Below are positions 33,525-45,400 of a stretch of DNA of 64,000 nucleotides, piece by piece. The position numbers were made by a program, and so were the translations under genes. The notes below the pieces were generated by a model. That model saw nothing but the letters and a program-made list of their open reading frames with translations. It did not search any database and was not told the DNA's origin. The DNA is from Archivesica marissinica (Eukaryota; Mollusca; Bivalvia; Venerida; Vesicomyidae). The stretch is from the NCBI GenBank assembly GCA_014843695.1, contig CM026390.1:10487890-10551889 (forward strand), read 5' to 3'. The stretch's first letter is position 1. Each line of letters starts with the position of its first letter.

Positions 33525-35269
33525 TGTTTTGGAGGATATATATGGTGTAAGTAGGATATAGTGCAAGTTGGAGGATATATATGGTGTAAATAGGATATGG
33601 TGCAAGTTGGAGGATATATATGGTGTAAATAGGATATAGTGCAAGTTGGAGGATATATATATGGTGCAAGTTGGAGGATATATATGGTGTAAGTAGGATA
33701 TAGTGCAAGTTGGAGGAGATATATGGTGCAAGTTGGAGGATATATATGGTGTAAGTTGGAGGATATATATGGTGTAAGTTGGAGGATATATATAGTGCAA
33801 GTTGGAGGATATATATGGTGCAAGTTGGAGGATATATATGGTGTAAGTAGGAGGATATATATGGTGTAAGTAGGAGGATATATATGGTGTAGGTAGGATA
33901 TAGTGCAAGTTGGAGGATATATATGGTGTAAGTAGGATATAGTGCAAGTTGGAGGATATATATGGTGTAAGTAGGATTTAGTGCAAGTTGGAGGATATAT
34001 ATGGTGTAAGTTGGAGAATATATATGGTGTAAGTTGAGGATATATATGGTGTAAGTAGGAGGATATATATGGTGTAGGTAGGATATAGTGCAAGTTGGAG
34101 GATATATATGGTGTAAGTAGGATATAGTGCAAGTTGGTGGATATATATGGTGTAAGTTGGAAGATATATATGGTGTAAGTAGGATTTAGTGCAAGTTGGA
34201 GGATATATATGGTGTAAGTTGGAGAATATATATGGTGTAAGTTGGAGAATATATATGGTGTAAGTTGAGGATATATATGGTGTAAGTAGGATATAGTGCA
34301 AGTTGGAGGATATATATGGTGTAAGTTGGAGGATATATATGGTGTAAGTTGAGGATATATATGGTGTAAGTAGGATATAGTGCAAGTTGGAGGATATATA
34401 TGGTGTAAGTTGGAGGATATATATGGTGTAAGTTGGAGGATATATATGGTGTAAGTAGGATATAGTGCAAGTTGGAGGATATATCTGGTGTAAGTTGGAG
34501 GATAGATATGGTGTAAGTAGGATATAGTGCAAGTTGGAGGATATATACGGTGCAAGTTGGAGGATATATATGGTGTAAGTAGGATATAGTGCAAGTTGGA
34601 GGATATATATGGTGTAAGTTGGAGGATATATATGGTGCAAGTTGGATATAGTGCAAGTTGGATATAGTGCAAGTTGGAGGATATATATGGTGCAAGTTGG
34701 AGGATATATATGGTGCAAGTTGGATATAGTGCAAGTTGGAGGATATATATGGTGTAAGTTGGAGGATATATATGGTGTAAGTTGGAGGATATACATGGTG
34801 TAAGTAGGATATAGTGCAAGTTGGAGGATATATATGGTGTAAGTTGGAGGATATATATGGTGTAAGTAGGATGATATATATGGTGTAGGTAGGATAAATC
34901 ATATAGTGCAAGTTGGAGGATATATATGGTGTAAGTAGGATATAGTGCAAGTTGGAGGATATATATGGTGTAAGTTGGATATAGTGCAAGTTGGAGGATA
35001 TATATGGTGTAAGTTGGAGGATATATATGGTGCAAGTTGGATATAGTGCAAGTTGGAGGATATATATGGTGCAAGTTGGAGGATATATATGGTGTAAGTA
35101 GGATATAGTGCAAGTTGGAGGATATATATGGTGTAAGTAGGATCTAGTGCAAGTTGGAGGATATATATGGTGTACGTAGGAGGATATATATGGTGTACGT
35201 AGGATATAGTGCAAGTTGGAGGATATATATGGTGTAAGTTGGAGGATATATATGGTGTAAGTAGGATAT
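33525..35269. repeat. 23/39-bp array, left block
   Basis: Units GGAGGATATATATGGTGTAAGTT-type (23 bp, written here in two parts: GGAGGATATATATGG and TGTAAGTT), alternating with a longer form that adds AGGATATAGTGCAAGTT. It continues at 36053 after a MITE. Left flank TTTTGGAGGATA and the right flank of the second block match SINE family 1, so the array probably grew inside such a SINE. Confidence 0.95.
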
Positions 35270-36052
35270 GGGTTGTTTTACAATCAGGGTACATGTAGGT
35301 TAATGCCACACAATTAAATAATATGGGTAATTATCTGTACTTATACTAGCAACTAAGTATGTTAAAGCATTCAGTCCTGTTGTATATGTCTACTATAGCG
35401 AAAAAATTATTCAAATCACATAATTATTGACTGAAATATGGCAAAATGGCAAGTTTTGGACAATAAACATCAGTCTCATTTGACTAATTATAATATTTGA
35501 GTAGGCTCACTCCCCTAAAACCACCATTAGTTGGTAATAAAAGCTGAATAATCAAGCATATAAATGTTTTGGAATGTAATCAAAATAAACTTCGCAAGAT
35601 TGTGAAAATTTTATTTCTCGTGTATGTGATCCGAAAATATGATACAGATTCCGTCAAAATATGTCCTCTCCGAAATGTCCTCCATTTTCCATTCTCATCA
35701 AGAATGATATGGACGCATTTTTTAAAATAAATAATCTACAGAAATATTACATGAAGTTGCATGAATCATTTTGTATACAAGTTCTGCCGTTTTAGTTGTA
35801 ATGTGGGCCAAAAGATGGGTATCTATGATTCCGTCAAAAAATGTCCTCCGAGAAATACAACATTGGCTCATTACTCGTGAACATGTGTTTTAGGCCAAAA
35901 AATCAACATCGGCAACATTGACGCCTAAATTTGTTCACGTAATCACATTTAACCAGTTTGCTATGAAATAAAAATAATTTTTAAGCTAAATGATACACTT
36001 CAATTTTGCACCCTTATGAGACTAGTTGTGTACCCTGATTGTAAAACAACCC
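35270..36052. mobile_element. 783-bp MITE inserted in the 23/39-bp array
   Basis: Inverted ends GGGTTGTTTTACAATCAGGG and CCCTGATTGTAAAACAACCC (about 23-25 bp). The array sequence ATAT is duplicated on both sides (35266-35269, 36053-36056). No transposase ORF inside. Superfamily not determined; a 4-bp target would fit a few, such as Sola. Confidence 0.9.
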
Positions 36053-37084
36053 ATATAGTGCAAGTTGGAGGATATATGGTGCAAGTTGGGGATATATGGT
36101 GTAAGTTGGAGGATATATATGGTGTAAGTAGGATATAGTGCAAGTTGGAGGATATATATGGTGTAAGTTGGAGGATATATATGGTGTAAGTAGGATATAG
36201 TGCAAGTTGGAGGATATATATGGTGCAAGTTGGAGGATATAGTGCAAGTTGGAGGATATATATGGTGTAAGTAGGATATAGTGCAAGTTGGAGGATATAT
36301 ATGGTGTAAGTTGGAGGATATATATGGTGCGAGTAGGATATAGTGCAAGTTGGAGGATATATATGGTGTAAGTTGGAGGATATATACGGTGTGAGTAGGA
36401 TATAGTGCAAGTTGGAGGATATATATGGTGCAAGTTGGAGGATATATATGGTGTAAGTAGGATATAGTGCAAGTTGGAGGATATATATGGTGCAAGTTGG
36501 AGGATATATATGGTGTAAGTAGGATATAGTGCAAGTTGGAGGATATATATGGTGCAAGTTGGAGGATATATATGGTGTAGGTAGGATATAGTGCAAGTTG
36601 GAGGATATATATGGTGTAAGTAGGATATAGTGCAAGTTGGAGGATATATATGGTGTAAGTTGGAGGATATATATGGTGTGAGTAGGATATAGTGCAAGTT
36701 GGAGGATATATATGGTGTAAGTAGGATATAGTGCAAGTTGGAGGATATATTAAGTTGGAGGATATATATGGTGTGAGTAGGATATAGTGCAAGTTGGAGG
36801 ATATATATGGTGTATGTAGGATATAGTGCAAGTTGGAGGATATATATGGTGTAAGTAGGATATAGTGCAAGTTGGAGGATATATATGGTGTATGTAGGAT
36901 ATAGTGCAAGTTGGAGGATATATATGGTGTAAGTTGGAGGATATATATGGCGCAAGTTGGAGGATATATATGGTGTAAGTTGGAGGATATATATGGTGTA
37001 AGTAGGATATAGTGCAAGTTGGAGGATATATATGGTGTAAGTTGGAGGATATATATGGTGTAAGTTGGAGGATATATATGGTGC
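36053..37084. repeat. 23/39-bp array, right block
   Basis: Same units as 33525-35269. One shortened copy near 36750. Long minus-strand ORFs of Y/I/P/T-rich repeats over both blocks are artefacts. Confidence 0.95.
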
Positions 37085-37180
37085 TAGTTACAGAAGAATC
37101 ATCGTTCTGGAACATGCTGCCCGATGCTTAGCACCTATGCATGGAACCATTGTCTATATACCCCTATCCGAAAGACTGTT
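37085..37180 (-). mobile_element. SINE family 1 remnant flanking the array
   Basis: CAGAAGAATCATCGTTCT, then ACATGCTGCCCGATGCTTAG and TATCCGAAAGACTGTTT, line up with CAGAAGCATCCTTTGTTCT and ACATGCCCGGTGCATAG of the copy at 16793. This is the distal part of the SINE that contains the array. Confidence 0.6.
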
Positions 37181-37182
37181 TG

Positions 37183-37425
37183 TGATGGCTGAGTGGTTAC
37201 GGTCGTTGACTTCAAATCGCGTGCCCCCTCACCGCTATAGGTTCAATTCTCACGGAGGGTGTCAAATTCTGTCGAGTGAAGATATCCAGCTGGCTTGTGG
37301 TAGGTCCATTTTTCTACAAGGATGCCCGTCAGTTCCTAAATCCTAAAATACTGCTCGCAATGAAACCCGTGCTCCTCCTCCAACAATAATGGCTGGAGAG
37401 TCGCCCTATGACATAAGCTGTTGGT
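37183..37425 (+). mobile_element. SINE family 5, best head
   Basis: ATGGCTGAGTGGTTACGGTC as A box and TATAGGTTCAATTCTCACGG as B box, a body with ATATCCAGCTGGCTTGTGG, and a tail with AACAATAATGGCTGGAGAG. Confidence 0.75.
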
Positions 37426-37516
37426 GCTACTTTAAAACCCATAAACTAAACTTTCAGAGAAGTGACCTAGGTGCATTGGTTTTCTATTTGATAAATGTTC
37501 ATCATTTGCTACACAG

Positions 37517-37623
37517 TTACTTCAGGAGGAGTATACAGCAAGTGCTGCCAAACTACAAGAAGACACCATGTCGAAACGTGTAAATACCGTAGTAGCACTG
37601 GCCGGCATCGTCCGACATCTGAG
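37517..37623 (+). CDS. Exon 11: coiled-coil continuation
   Basis: 107 nt from ACACAG, or 98 nt if the AG nine bases later (37525) is used. Both keep phase 0. It reads (L-L-Q)-E-E-Y-T-A-S-A-A-K-L-Q-E-D-T-M, then V-N-T-V-V-A-L-A-G-I-V-R-H-L, and leaves two bases (AG) that exon 12 completes as Arg. Donor CTGAG/GTAAGC. Reading past the donor gives AGG TAA, an immediate stop. Its last 45-50 bases with the donor are repeated eleven times downstream. Confidence 0.85.
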
Positions 37624-37631
37624 GTAAGCCC

Positions 37632-38275
37632 CCCCTGTCCAAACATGTAAATACCGTAGTAACATTAGCCTGCATTGTACGATATCTGGTAAGACACCCC
37701 ACTGTCCAAACATGTAAATACATTAGTAGCATTGTACGATATCTTAGGTAAGACACCCCACTGTCCAAACATGTAAATACATTAGCCGGCATTGTCCGAC
37801 ATCTGGTAAGACACCCCACTGTCCAAACATGTAAATACATTAGTAGCATTGTACGATATCTTAGGTAAGACACAACACTGTCCAAACATGTAAATACATT
37901 AGTAGCATTAGCTGCCATCTGATAAACCGCCTACTGTCCAAACATGTAAATACATTAGTAGCATTAGCTGCCATCTGATAAACCGCCTACTGTCCAAACA
38001 TGTAAATACATTAGTAGCATTAGCTGCCATCTGATAAGCCGCCTACTGTCCAAACATGTAAATACATTAGTAGCATTAGCTGCCATTTGATAAACCGCCT
38101 ACTGTCCAAATGTGTAAATACCGTAGTAGCATTAGCTGCCATCTGATAAGCCGCCTACTGTCCAAATGTGTAAATACCGTAGTAGCATTAGCTGCCATCT
38201 GATAAGCCGCCTACTGTCCAAACGTGTAAATACCGTAGTAGCATTAGCTGGAATTGTCCGACATCTGGTAAGACA
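37632..38275 (+). repeat. 56-bp array made of exon 11's 3' end and splice donor (11 copies)
   Basis: Each copy resembles CGAAACGTGTAAATACCGTA, then GTAGCACTGGCCGGCAT, then CGTCCGACATCTG plus donor, i.e. exon 11's end. Donor GTAAG is kept at 37689, 37748, 37806, 37865 and 38268, and changed to ATAAR at 37922, 37978, 38034, 38090, 38146 and 38202. Confidence 0.9.
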
Positions 38276-38404
38276 ACGTTCAATGGTAGTCTATTCTACA
38301 CTCTATATTACAAATAATAACGCCAAACTGCAATACCAGACGAGCGACTTGGGTTTATTGACATACAATGCAGCCGGATGATGAAACCTTATGGTACAAT
38401 CGTA

Positions 38405-38524
38405 GTTAGAAACTGTATTACATAACACATATATATTGCATCAACTCGTTTCATATTACAAACAACTGTATTACATAACACACTGCATATATATAGCATC
38501 AACTCGTTTCATATCACAAACAAC
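38405..38524. repeat. Two-copy tandem duplication (~57 bp)
   Basis: AACTGTATTACATAACACA, then GCATCAACTCGTTTCATAT, occurs twice in direct succession with a small indel. Confidence 0.85.
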
Positions 38525-39392
38525 CATACATCCACGAACGCAAGAGAAATTTCTCTGTTTAAACAAAATAGATTTCTGTAATTCTTTTAAATATCCATTT
38601 AAAGCTATCATGTCAAATAGTTATTTCATTTGCCAAACAAGAACATGTTAACCTAACGCGAACCTACTCGCCCAGGAAAAACCAGAGATAAACATGATAT
38701 AAAATCAGAAAAGACTCTGGAAACCTGTGCCCATTTGTCTGTTATTTCTTTTATTTGTAAAAAGCACTATGTCGATTCACCTGAATGTCGGGCCTCATTC
38801 CTTATGGATGTATGGTATATATTCTTACGAACAAAGCATAGCTCTTTGTATATAGCTAATAACCAATAGAAATAAAGTTACACATCATTCTTTTAAATAC
38901 ACATTGTACTCCTACTAACTTCTAAACAGTTTTATAAGTCCATAATAAAACATTTAAAGACAAATTTGTACCTATTTTATTTTATGTTTTGAAAAATGAC
39001 CCATGTACAAGTCTGAGGTTTTGATTTGATAAATGTGTGACTAGCCCGTACGCATTTGTCCGGTAGAATGACTCGCTACAAGTTTTACAATTTTTCACTA
39101 CATGAAATCTCACGACAAGTTGTGGCACAGTTAATAACCAATACCACTGTAATGAACATGTTATGTGTAAGACAAATATTTCACGCTATACTTTCGAACT
39201 GCGTGAAATTTATATTATTAACTACAGTGTTGCCTGACATTTTAATGTCTTGATGATTCAATCTTGTATATATGTGAACATTTATTTTGCAGTAGCTTGC
39301 TTAAAGCGTTATTTAAGACAAAGTTCTACTTTATATTATATTTAGGTTCATATCAAGTACTTGTCTCTCAGTTATTTTGTTTTACTGTGCAG
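38525..39392. other. Intron 11, rest, no feature recognised
   Basis: AT-rich DNA up to the acceptor TTTACTGTGCAG. Nothing recognisable. Confidence 0.5.
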
Positions 39393-39561
39393 AGAGCAGT
39401 TTCCGCCTACCAACAAGTTGTGTTTGCTTGAAGAGGCAATTTGTCTGTGTATGGATACAGAACGTGTTGACAACAGCAAATGCCGGTCCCTGGTTGATGT
39501 GGGCTCATCGCTGAGCAGATACAAGGCTGCTCAAAATGAAATTGGACAGTGTAGGGAACAG
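39393..39561 (+). CDS. Exon 12: helical region after the coiled coil
   Basis: 169 nt between TTTTACTGTGCAG and GTCAGA. Its first base completes Arg from exon 11. It then reads E-Q-F-P-P-T-N-K-L-C-L-L-E-E-A-I-C-L-C-M-D, then S-L-V-D-V-G-S-S-L-S-R-Y-K-A-A-Q, and ends I-G-Q-C-R-E-Q. Phase 0 at the end. Probably alpha-helical. I do not recognise a catalogued domain, but the position fits the segment between coiled coil and kinase in STK31-type proteins. Confidence 0.9.
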
Positions 39562-40469
39562 GTCAGATTCACATGATTCTGTTATTATTTTCGAGTCGTC
39601 ACCGTGTGCTTAAAGCCCCATTGTGCATTTACTTAGAATGTGCTGCACACCGAGAGTTGATGATTAAATATTTAATATATAATTATTGTCTTATATTTTT
39701 ATTTTTCAATAATAAATTATTATGGTAAAATTTGGAAAATATGGCCACAAACGAACCTGCTTTTGCGACATTACCAACTATAAGTTGCCTCCCTTTATGT
39801 GTAATTTTTAACACAATCGCCAATAACTCTGTAAATGGTGGTTTACTAAATATAACACTAGCACAAATTTGCATTATATATATAATTGTATTATTTGTCT
39901 TAAAAAAGCATAAAGTGCCTTTACTGTCCTTGACTAGTCTCCAAATCACCAGCCTCTCAAAGCCAATCAGGGGTGTTGATTTGTTTTTCATGTGAGGTCC
40001 ATGTTATATTGTCGAGTGCCCACCCATGCCTGAAACACAGCTCAATAGATGCTCCTGTTTTTTTCCTCCACAACTAAATGCTAGGAAAATTGCCATGTTA
40101 TTAAAGGTTTATGTGCAATTTTGAACACAGAAACAAACAAACAGCAGAATACAAATAAATCATTCTTTTTATATCCTTCCAAATATGTAAGTTTATAGAA
40201 AATTAATTTAGCCTTGATGGAAAAGTACACAAATATTACTGGTTTATGTTATAAAAATGTTAATTTATTGCGTTGTTTGCTTTTACTGACTATGTAATCA
40301 TAAATAACATTTTAGCCAACATGATTTACGCACCTGTTGCATAATTCCGGTGAAATTTGAATATTTTGTGCTGGTGAGGGAGGCGAGCTAAAGCTATCTA
40401 CAGTAAAGTTACATACAGGCTAATGATTGTTAAGAAATTAGAACTTAGAAGACAATTCATTTGATTGAG
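39562..40469. other. Intron 12 start; faint SINE family 5 remnant
   Basis: Mostly AT-rich. 40020-40110 (CCTGAAACACAGCTCAATAG, TTCCTCCACAACTAAATGCT) weakly resembles the tail half of SINE family 5. A short ORF at 39732-39995 has no recognisable domain. Confidence 0.35.
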
Positions 40470-40695
40470 TGTGTTTTACGTTTATTTATCGTCGCTACCT
40501 GTTGCCCATATGAGCGACGCCTCCTGAATTTTAGATTTTTGGAGGATAGTGCAATGATACAGACAGAGACCCATTCCAGAGTATCCTCTGGTTCTCTTAC
40601 ATACACAGTGTACAGCACCGACACAAGACCTTGGTTTAAAGTCCCATCTGAAAGACTGTTAATTTTATTTGGGTCTGCGATTCCTGGATTACCAT
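40470..40695 (-). mobile_element. SINE family 1 copy, truncated head
   Basis: TTTATTTATCGTCGCTACC tail, GGAGGATAGTGCAATGATAC body, ending TCTGCGATTCCTGGATTACC where the tRNA head is shortened. Confidence 0.75.
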
Positions 40696-41097
40696 TTGTT
40701 TGATAAAAAATTATTTATAAATATACTCAAACTGATAACTCTTTTACAAGACAGCAGTGAAACTGTTTTAAAGCGACACTATATCGTGCGGAATAAAAAA
40801 CATAAAATTTGAAACTTTACGTACAAGTAGCAAATGCTACTACACACATTCTGCAATTATAATTTAAACAATTATTTTCAGTGAACAATGTTGGTTTTGC
40901 AATATAACAAAATGAAAGTATGACTTTCCTGAATCTGTTCGCCATACCCTGCGTACATACGGAATGCATCACTCTCTATCTGCAATCAGAACAATCCTCG
41001 CAAGAAAGCTGTTTCAGCATTCGTTGTTGCGTTACGTATGCGCACTAAGCATTGCTTACATATGTTTGTTTATAAACAATTTGCGTATAAGGTGGTG

Positions 41098-42405
41098 CTA
41101 TGTTATCTACACGCTGTGTTATCTACATGCTGTGTTATCTACATGCTGTGTTATCTACATGCTGTGTTATCTATATGCTGTGTTATCTACATGCTGTGCT
41201 ATCTACATCCTATGTTATCTACATGCTATGTTATCTACATGCTATGTTATCTATATGCTGTGTTATCTACATGCTGTGTTATCTACATGCTGTGTTATCT
41301 ACATGCTATGTTATCTACATGCTGTGTTATCTACATGCTGTATTCTCTACATCCTATGTTATCTACATGCTGTGTTATCTACATGCTGTGTTATCTACAT
41401 GCTGTGTTATCTACATGCTGTGTTATCTACATGCTGTATTCTCTACATCCTATGTTATCTACATGCTGTGTTATCTACATGCTGTGTTATCTACATGCTG
41501 TGTTATCTACATGCTGTGTTATCTATATGCTGTGTTATCTACATGCTGTGTTATCTACATGCTATGCTATCTACATCCTATGTTATCTACATGCTATGTT
41601 ATCTACATGCTATGTTATCTACATGCTGTGTTATCTACATGCTGTGTTATCTACATGTTGTGTTATCTACATGCTATGCTATCTACATCCTATGTTATCT
41701 ACATGCTATGCTATCTACATGCTGTGTTATCTATAATTATGCTGTGTTATCTACATGCTGTGTTATCTACATGCTGTGTTATCTACATGCTGTATTCTCT
41801 ACATCCTATGTTATCTACATGCTGTGTTATCTACATGCTGTATTCTCTACATCCTATGTTATCTACATGCTATGTTATCTATATGCTGTGTTATCTACAT
41901 GCTGTGTTATCTACATGCTGTGTTATCTACATGCTGTGTTATCTACATGCTGTGTTATCTATATGCTGTGTTATCTACATGCTGTGTTATCTATATGCTA
42001 TGTTATCTACATGCTGTGTTATCTACATGCTGTGTTATCTACATGCTGTGCTATCTACATGCTGTGCTATCTACATGCTATGTTATCTACATGCTGTGTT
42101 ATCTACATGCTATGTTATCTACATGCTGTGTTGTTATCTACATGCTGTGTTATCTACATGCTGTGCTATCTACATGCTGTGCTATCTACATGCTATGTTA
42201 TCTACATGCTGTGTTATCTACATGCTGTGCTATCTACATCCTGTGTTATCTACATGCTGTGCTATCTACATGCTATGTTATCTACATGCTGTGTTATCTA
42301 CATGCTATGCTATCTACATGCTGTGTTATCTACATGTTGTGTTATCTACATGCTGTGTTATCTACATGTTGTGTTATCTACATGCTGTGTTATCTACATG
42401 CTCCA
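41098..42405. repeat. 16-bp tandem array (~81 copies)
   Basis: Unit TGTTATCTACATGCTG with TGCTATG and CATCC variants. It continues at 46522-46603 on the other side of the LINE. Three units (48 bp) contain no stop in the plus frames, giving false ORFs up to 532 residues. Confidence 0.95.
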
Positions 42406-45400
42406 TGCTGCTCCCAATTCAGTAGTGGGGCGACCATCCCCTACCCAGCTGGTCCTCAGGTGGCGGATAGGGGAATTGCCCTCAGATATGGGGGTTTGCT
42501 GTGAATTAAATAAGCAGTCCCGGACCATATGGCGGTGTACCTACCAGGACGGGGCAGGATAGCACATGGCAAAGCTACTCCTATTAAATACTCCACATGT
42601 CCTACAACGGGTGCATCAGGCGAATATATGGGCCGCCTTAAAAGTCCTAGCCTAAGGGTGAGGTAACCCCAACAGAAACCTCGAATGCTGAAGCCGGAAG
42701 TACTGGGCCGCACGGCGCATTCTAATAAACTACGGTACTACGCATAAACGCAAAATGAATCACAATGACAGAAAGAGTAAACCGAGATGGTGCTGGACCT
42801 GTGAAGACCCGCCAGGCAGGTACAGTGCCGGGTTCCATACCTCGCAGGAACCCATCCTTAGCTACTGGAGGTCACCCTAAGCCGCCCTGTGGAGCCAGGG
42901 GACGGCGAAGGACAGCTACTGGCCGAAACGTGAAGCAGAAACCTCTTGTGCTCATGCGGTGGAATGCTGAAGGAGTCTTTAACAAAAAGACTGAACTGGA
43001 GAAAGTACTACAGGACAAATAGGTAAGTGTTTGCTGCATACAGGAAACACACCTGAACAAAGACAAGACGTTCAAAGTACGAGGCTACCAGTGCCTCCGA
43101 GCAGACCGACAAGACAGACACAAGGGTGGTGTGCTCACTCTAGTCTGGAACAACATCAATGCGAGCGAAGTGAAAATCTACCTTGAAGGAGCGGAATACC
43201 AGGAGTTCAAGATCAAGACCAAATCATCTGAGTTGAGCCTCGTCAACTACTACTGCCCAAATGACAAAGCCCTTGCCCTTGACACTATTGAAATCTCAAA
43301 CAGTCGATACATGGTTGTTGGTGATTTCAATAGTCATTCCCAGAGTTGGGGATATGCACAGTCTGATAGGCGTGGGGATGAAGTGGAGGACTGGCAGGAT
43401 GAGCACAACTTGATCCTTGTCAACCAGCCCTATGATGTACCAATCTTCTACTCTAGGCGATGGCACACTACTACCTCTCCAGATCTAGCATTCTGCACAG
43501 AGGACATCCAGAAAGGTACGATTAGAGAAGTTGGCGATCAACTTGGTGGAAGTGACCACAAACCAGTGTTCCTCACAATCAGCAGTGAAGTGATACAGAC
43601 AGACCATCCCTACCCTAGATGGAACAACAAGAAAGCCAAGTGGAGTCTCTTTGCTATTCGGTCCAATTCTCTTACTCGAGGCATACAGGTACAAGGAAGA
43701 GATGTTAACAACGTGTTGAAAGAGTTCAACAGCTGCATACTCAAAGCTGCCCATGAAACCATCCCTAGAGGTGCGAGAAGAGAATACAAGCCCTACTGGA
43801 CCAATCAGTTGCAGACCCTCCAAGATGAACTCACTGAAGCAAGGAACAGGGCAGAAGAACAGCCATCACAAGAAAACCATGAACAACAAATCTAAACTGG
43901 AACCTACACGACGAAGTTGGACGGAGAAAACTGCTGCCCTGAACCTTGAGAAGGACGGGAGGAAGTTGTGGAGGCTCACGAAACAGCTAAATGATGAAGA
44001 AAATAGCAGACAGAAAATCACGTTGGATGAGGATGGGAAACTGTTGATCAGCAAAGAGACTGCAGACTGTCTCGCCAAAGCCTACCAGAAAGAGGGCAAC
44101 ATCAAAGTCACACGCCAACAGCAAAGAGAGGCACGGAAAGAACAGAAGGATAGAAGTAAAAGACATACGGAACAAGACTCCATGAAACTTCCACTTACCA
44201 GGAACTGTACACAGCGCTCAGACAACTGAAGAAGAGGAAGTCACCAGGACCAGATGGAATCTCCAATGAGATGCTAACTCATCTTGGATGCTCAGCCATG
44301 CTGAAACTTCTTGACATCTTCAATCTTAGCTGGAAAGAAGGCATAGTTCCGCAGATCTGGAAGGAAGCCAATGTTATCCCAATCTACAAGAACGGCAAGG
44401 ATAGAAAGAAAGCTTCCAGCTATCGCCCTATTAGTCTCACTAGCTGTGTGGTCAAGACAATGGAGAGGATAGTTAACAAGATACTCATGTGGTACCTTGA
44501 GACAGAAAACCTCCTATCCAAGGAACAAGCAGGATTCCGACAGTTCAGATGCACAGAGGACCAGGCAACATACCTCGCTCAGGAAGTTGAGGATGCATTC
44601 CAAGACCGGAAGGTAGTTTTTGCAACCTGGATAGACCTCCAGAAGGCTTTTGACAAAGTCTGGACTGATGGGCTGCTGGTCAAGATGCAACAATGTGGAA
44701 ATGCCGACAAGATGCTCCGATGGACCAAATCCTTCCTACACAATCGCAGAGCCAGAGTACTTGTTGACAACCAGAAGAGCAAGCAATTCCTCATCTGACA
44801 TGGTGTTCCTCAAGGAGGAGTGATCTCGCCTACGCTGTTCCTCATCTTCATCGATGACTTGCTTGCAGAGCTGCCACATGGTATCAAAGCAGCACTCTGC
44901 TGACGACTTGGTCATGTGGTGTGTTGAAGAATATGCAACGACTGCCACATACAGAATGCAGATGGCCGCAGACAAGCTCACAGCATGGGCAGAAGACTGG
45001 TGCATCTCTATTAATAAGGAGAAGTCGTCAACCACACTCTTCACACTTTCCACCAAACAGAAAGCTGGACCCATCAAAGTCGGTGGAACTGCCTTGAAGA
45101 CGGACAACGAGCCAACATACTTGGGGGTGACATTTGACAGACGGCAGACATGGAAGCCACATATCCAGAAAGCAGAGACCAAAGCCAAGCGCAAGCTTGC
45201 AATCCTTCGGAAGCTTGCTGGCACCACATGGGGTGCCAAAGATCACATCCTGAAGACTATTTACCAAGGTGTGGTCAGGCCTCACCTGGAATATGGATCC
45301 ACCGCCTGGACATCATCAGCCAAGACCAACCAACAGACACTCGACAAGGTTCAGAACAAGGCTCTCAGGCTGATCACAGGTGCAATGACGAGCACTCCAA

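Noticed and set aside
33463..37115. Minus-strand Tyr/Ile/Pro/Thr-rich proteins of up to 546 residues
   Set aside because: All three minus frames are open over a 23/39-bp array; no codon bias, and a MITE splits the array.
39732..39995. 87-residue ORF with a hydrophobic stretch
   Set aside because: Isolated in an intron, AT-rich, no homology recognised, and an equally long ORF lies opposite.
40964..42562. Cys/Leu/Tyr-rich membrane-like proteins of up to 532 residues
   Set aside because: The 16-bp array has no stops over three units in the plus frames. All three frames encode the same repeat.
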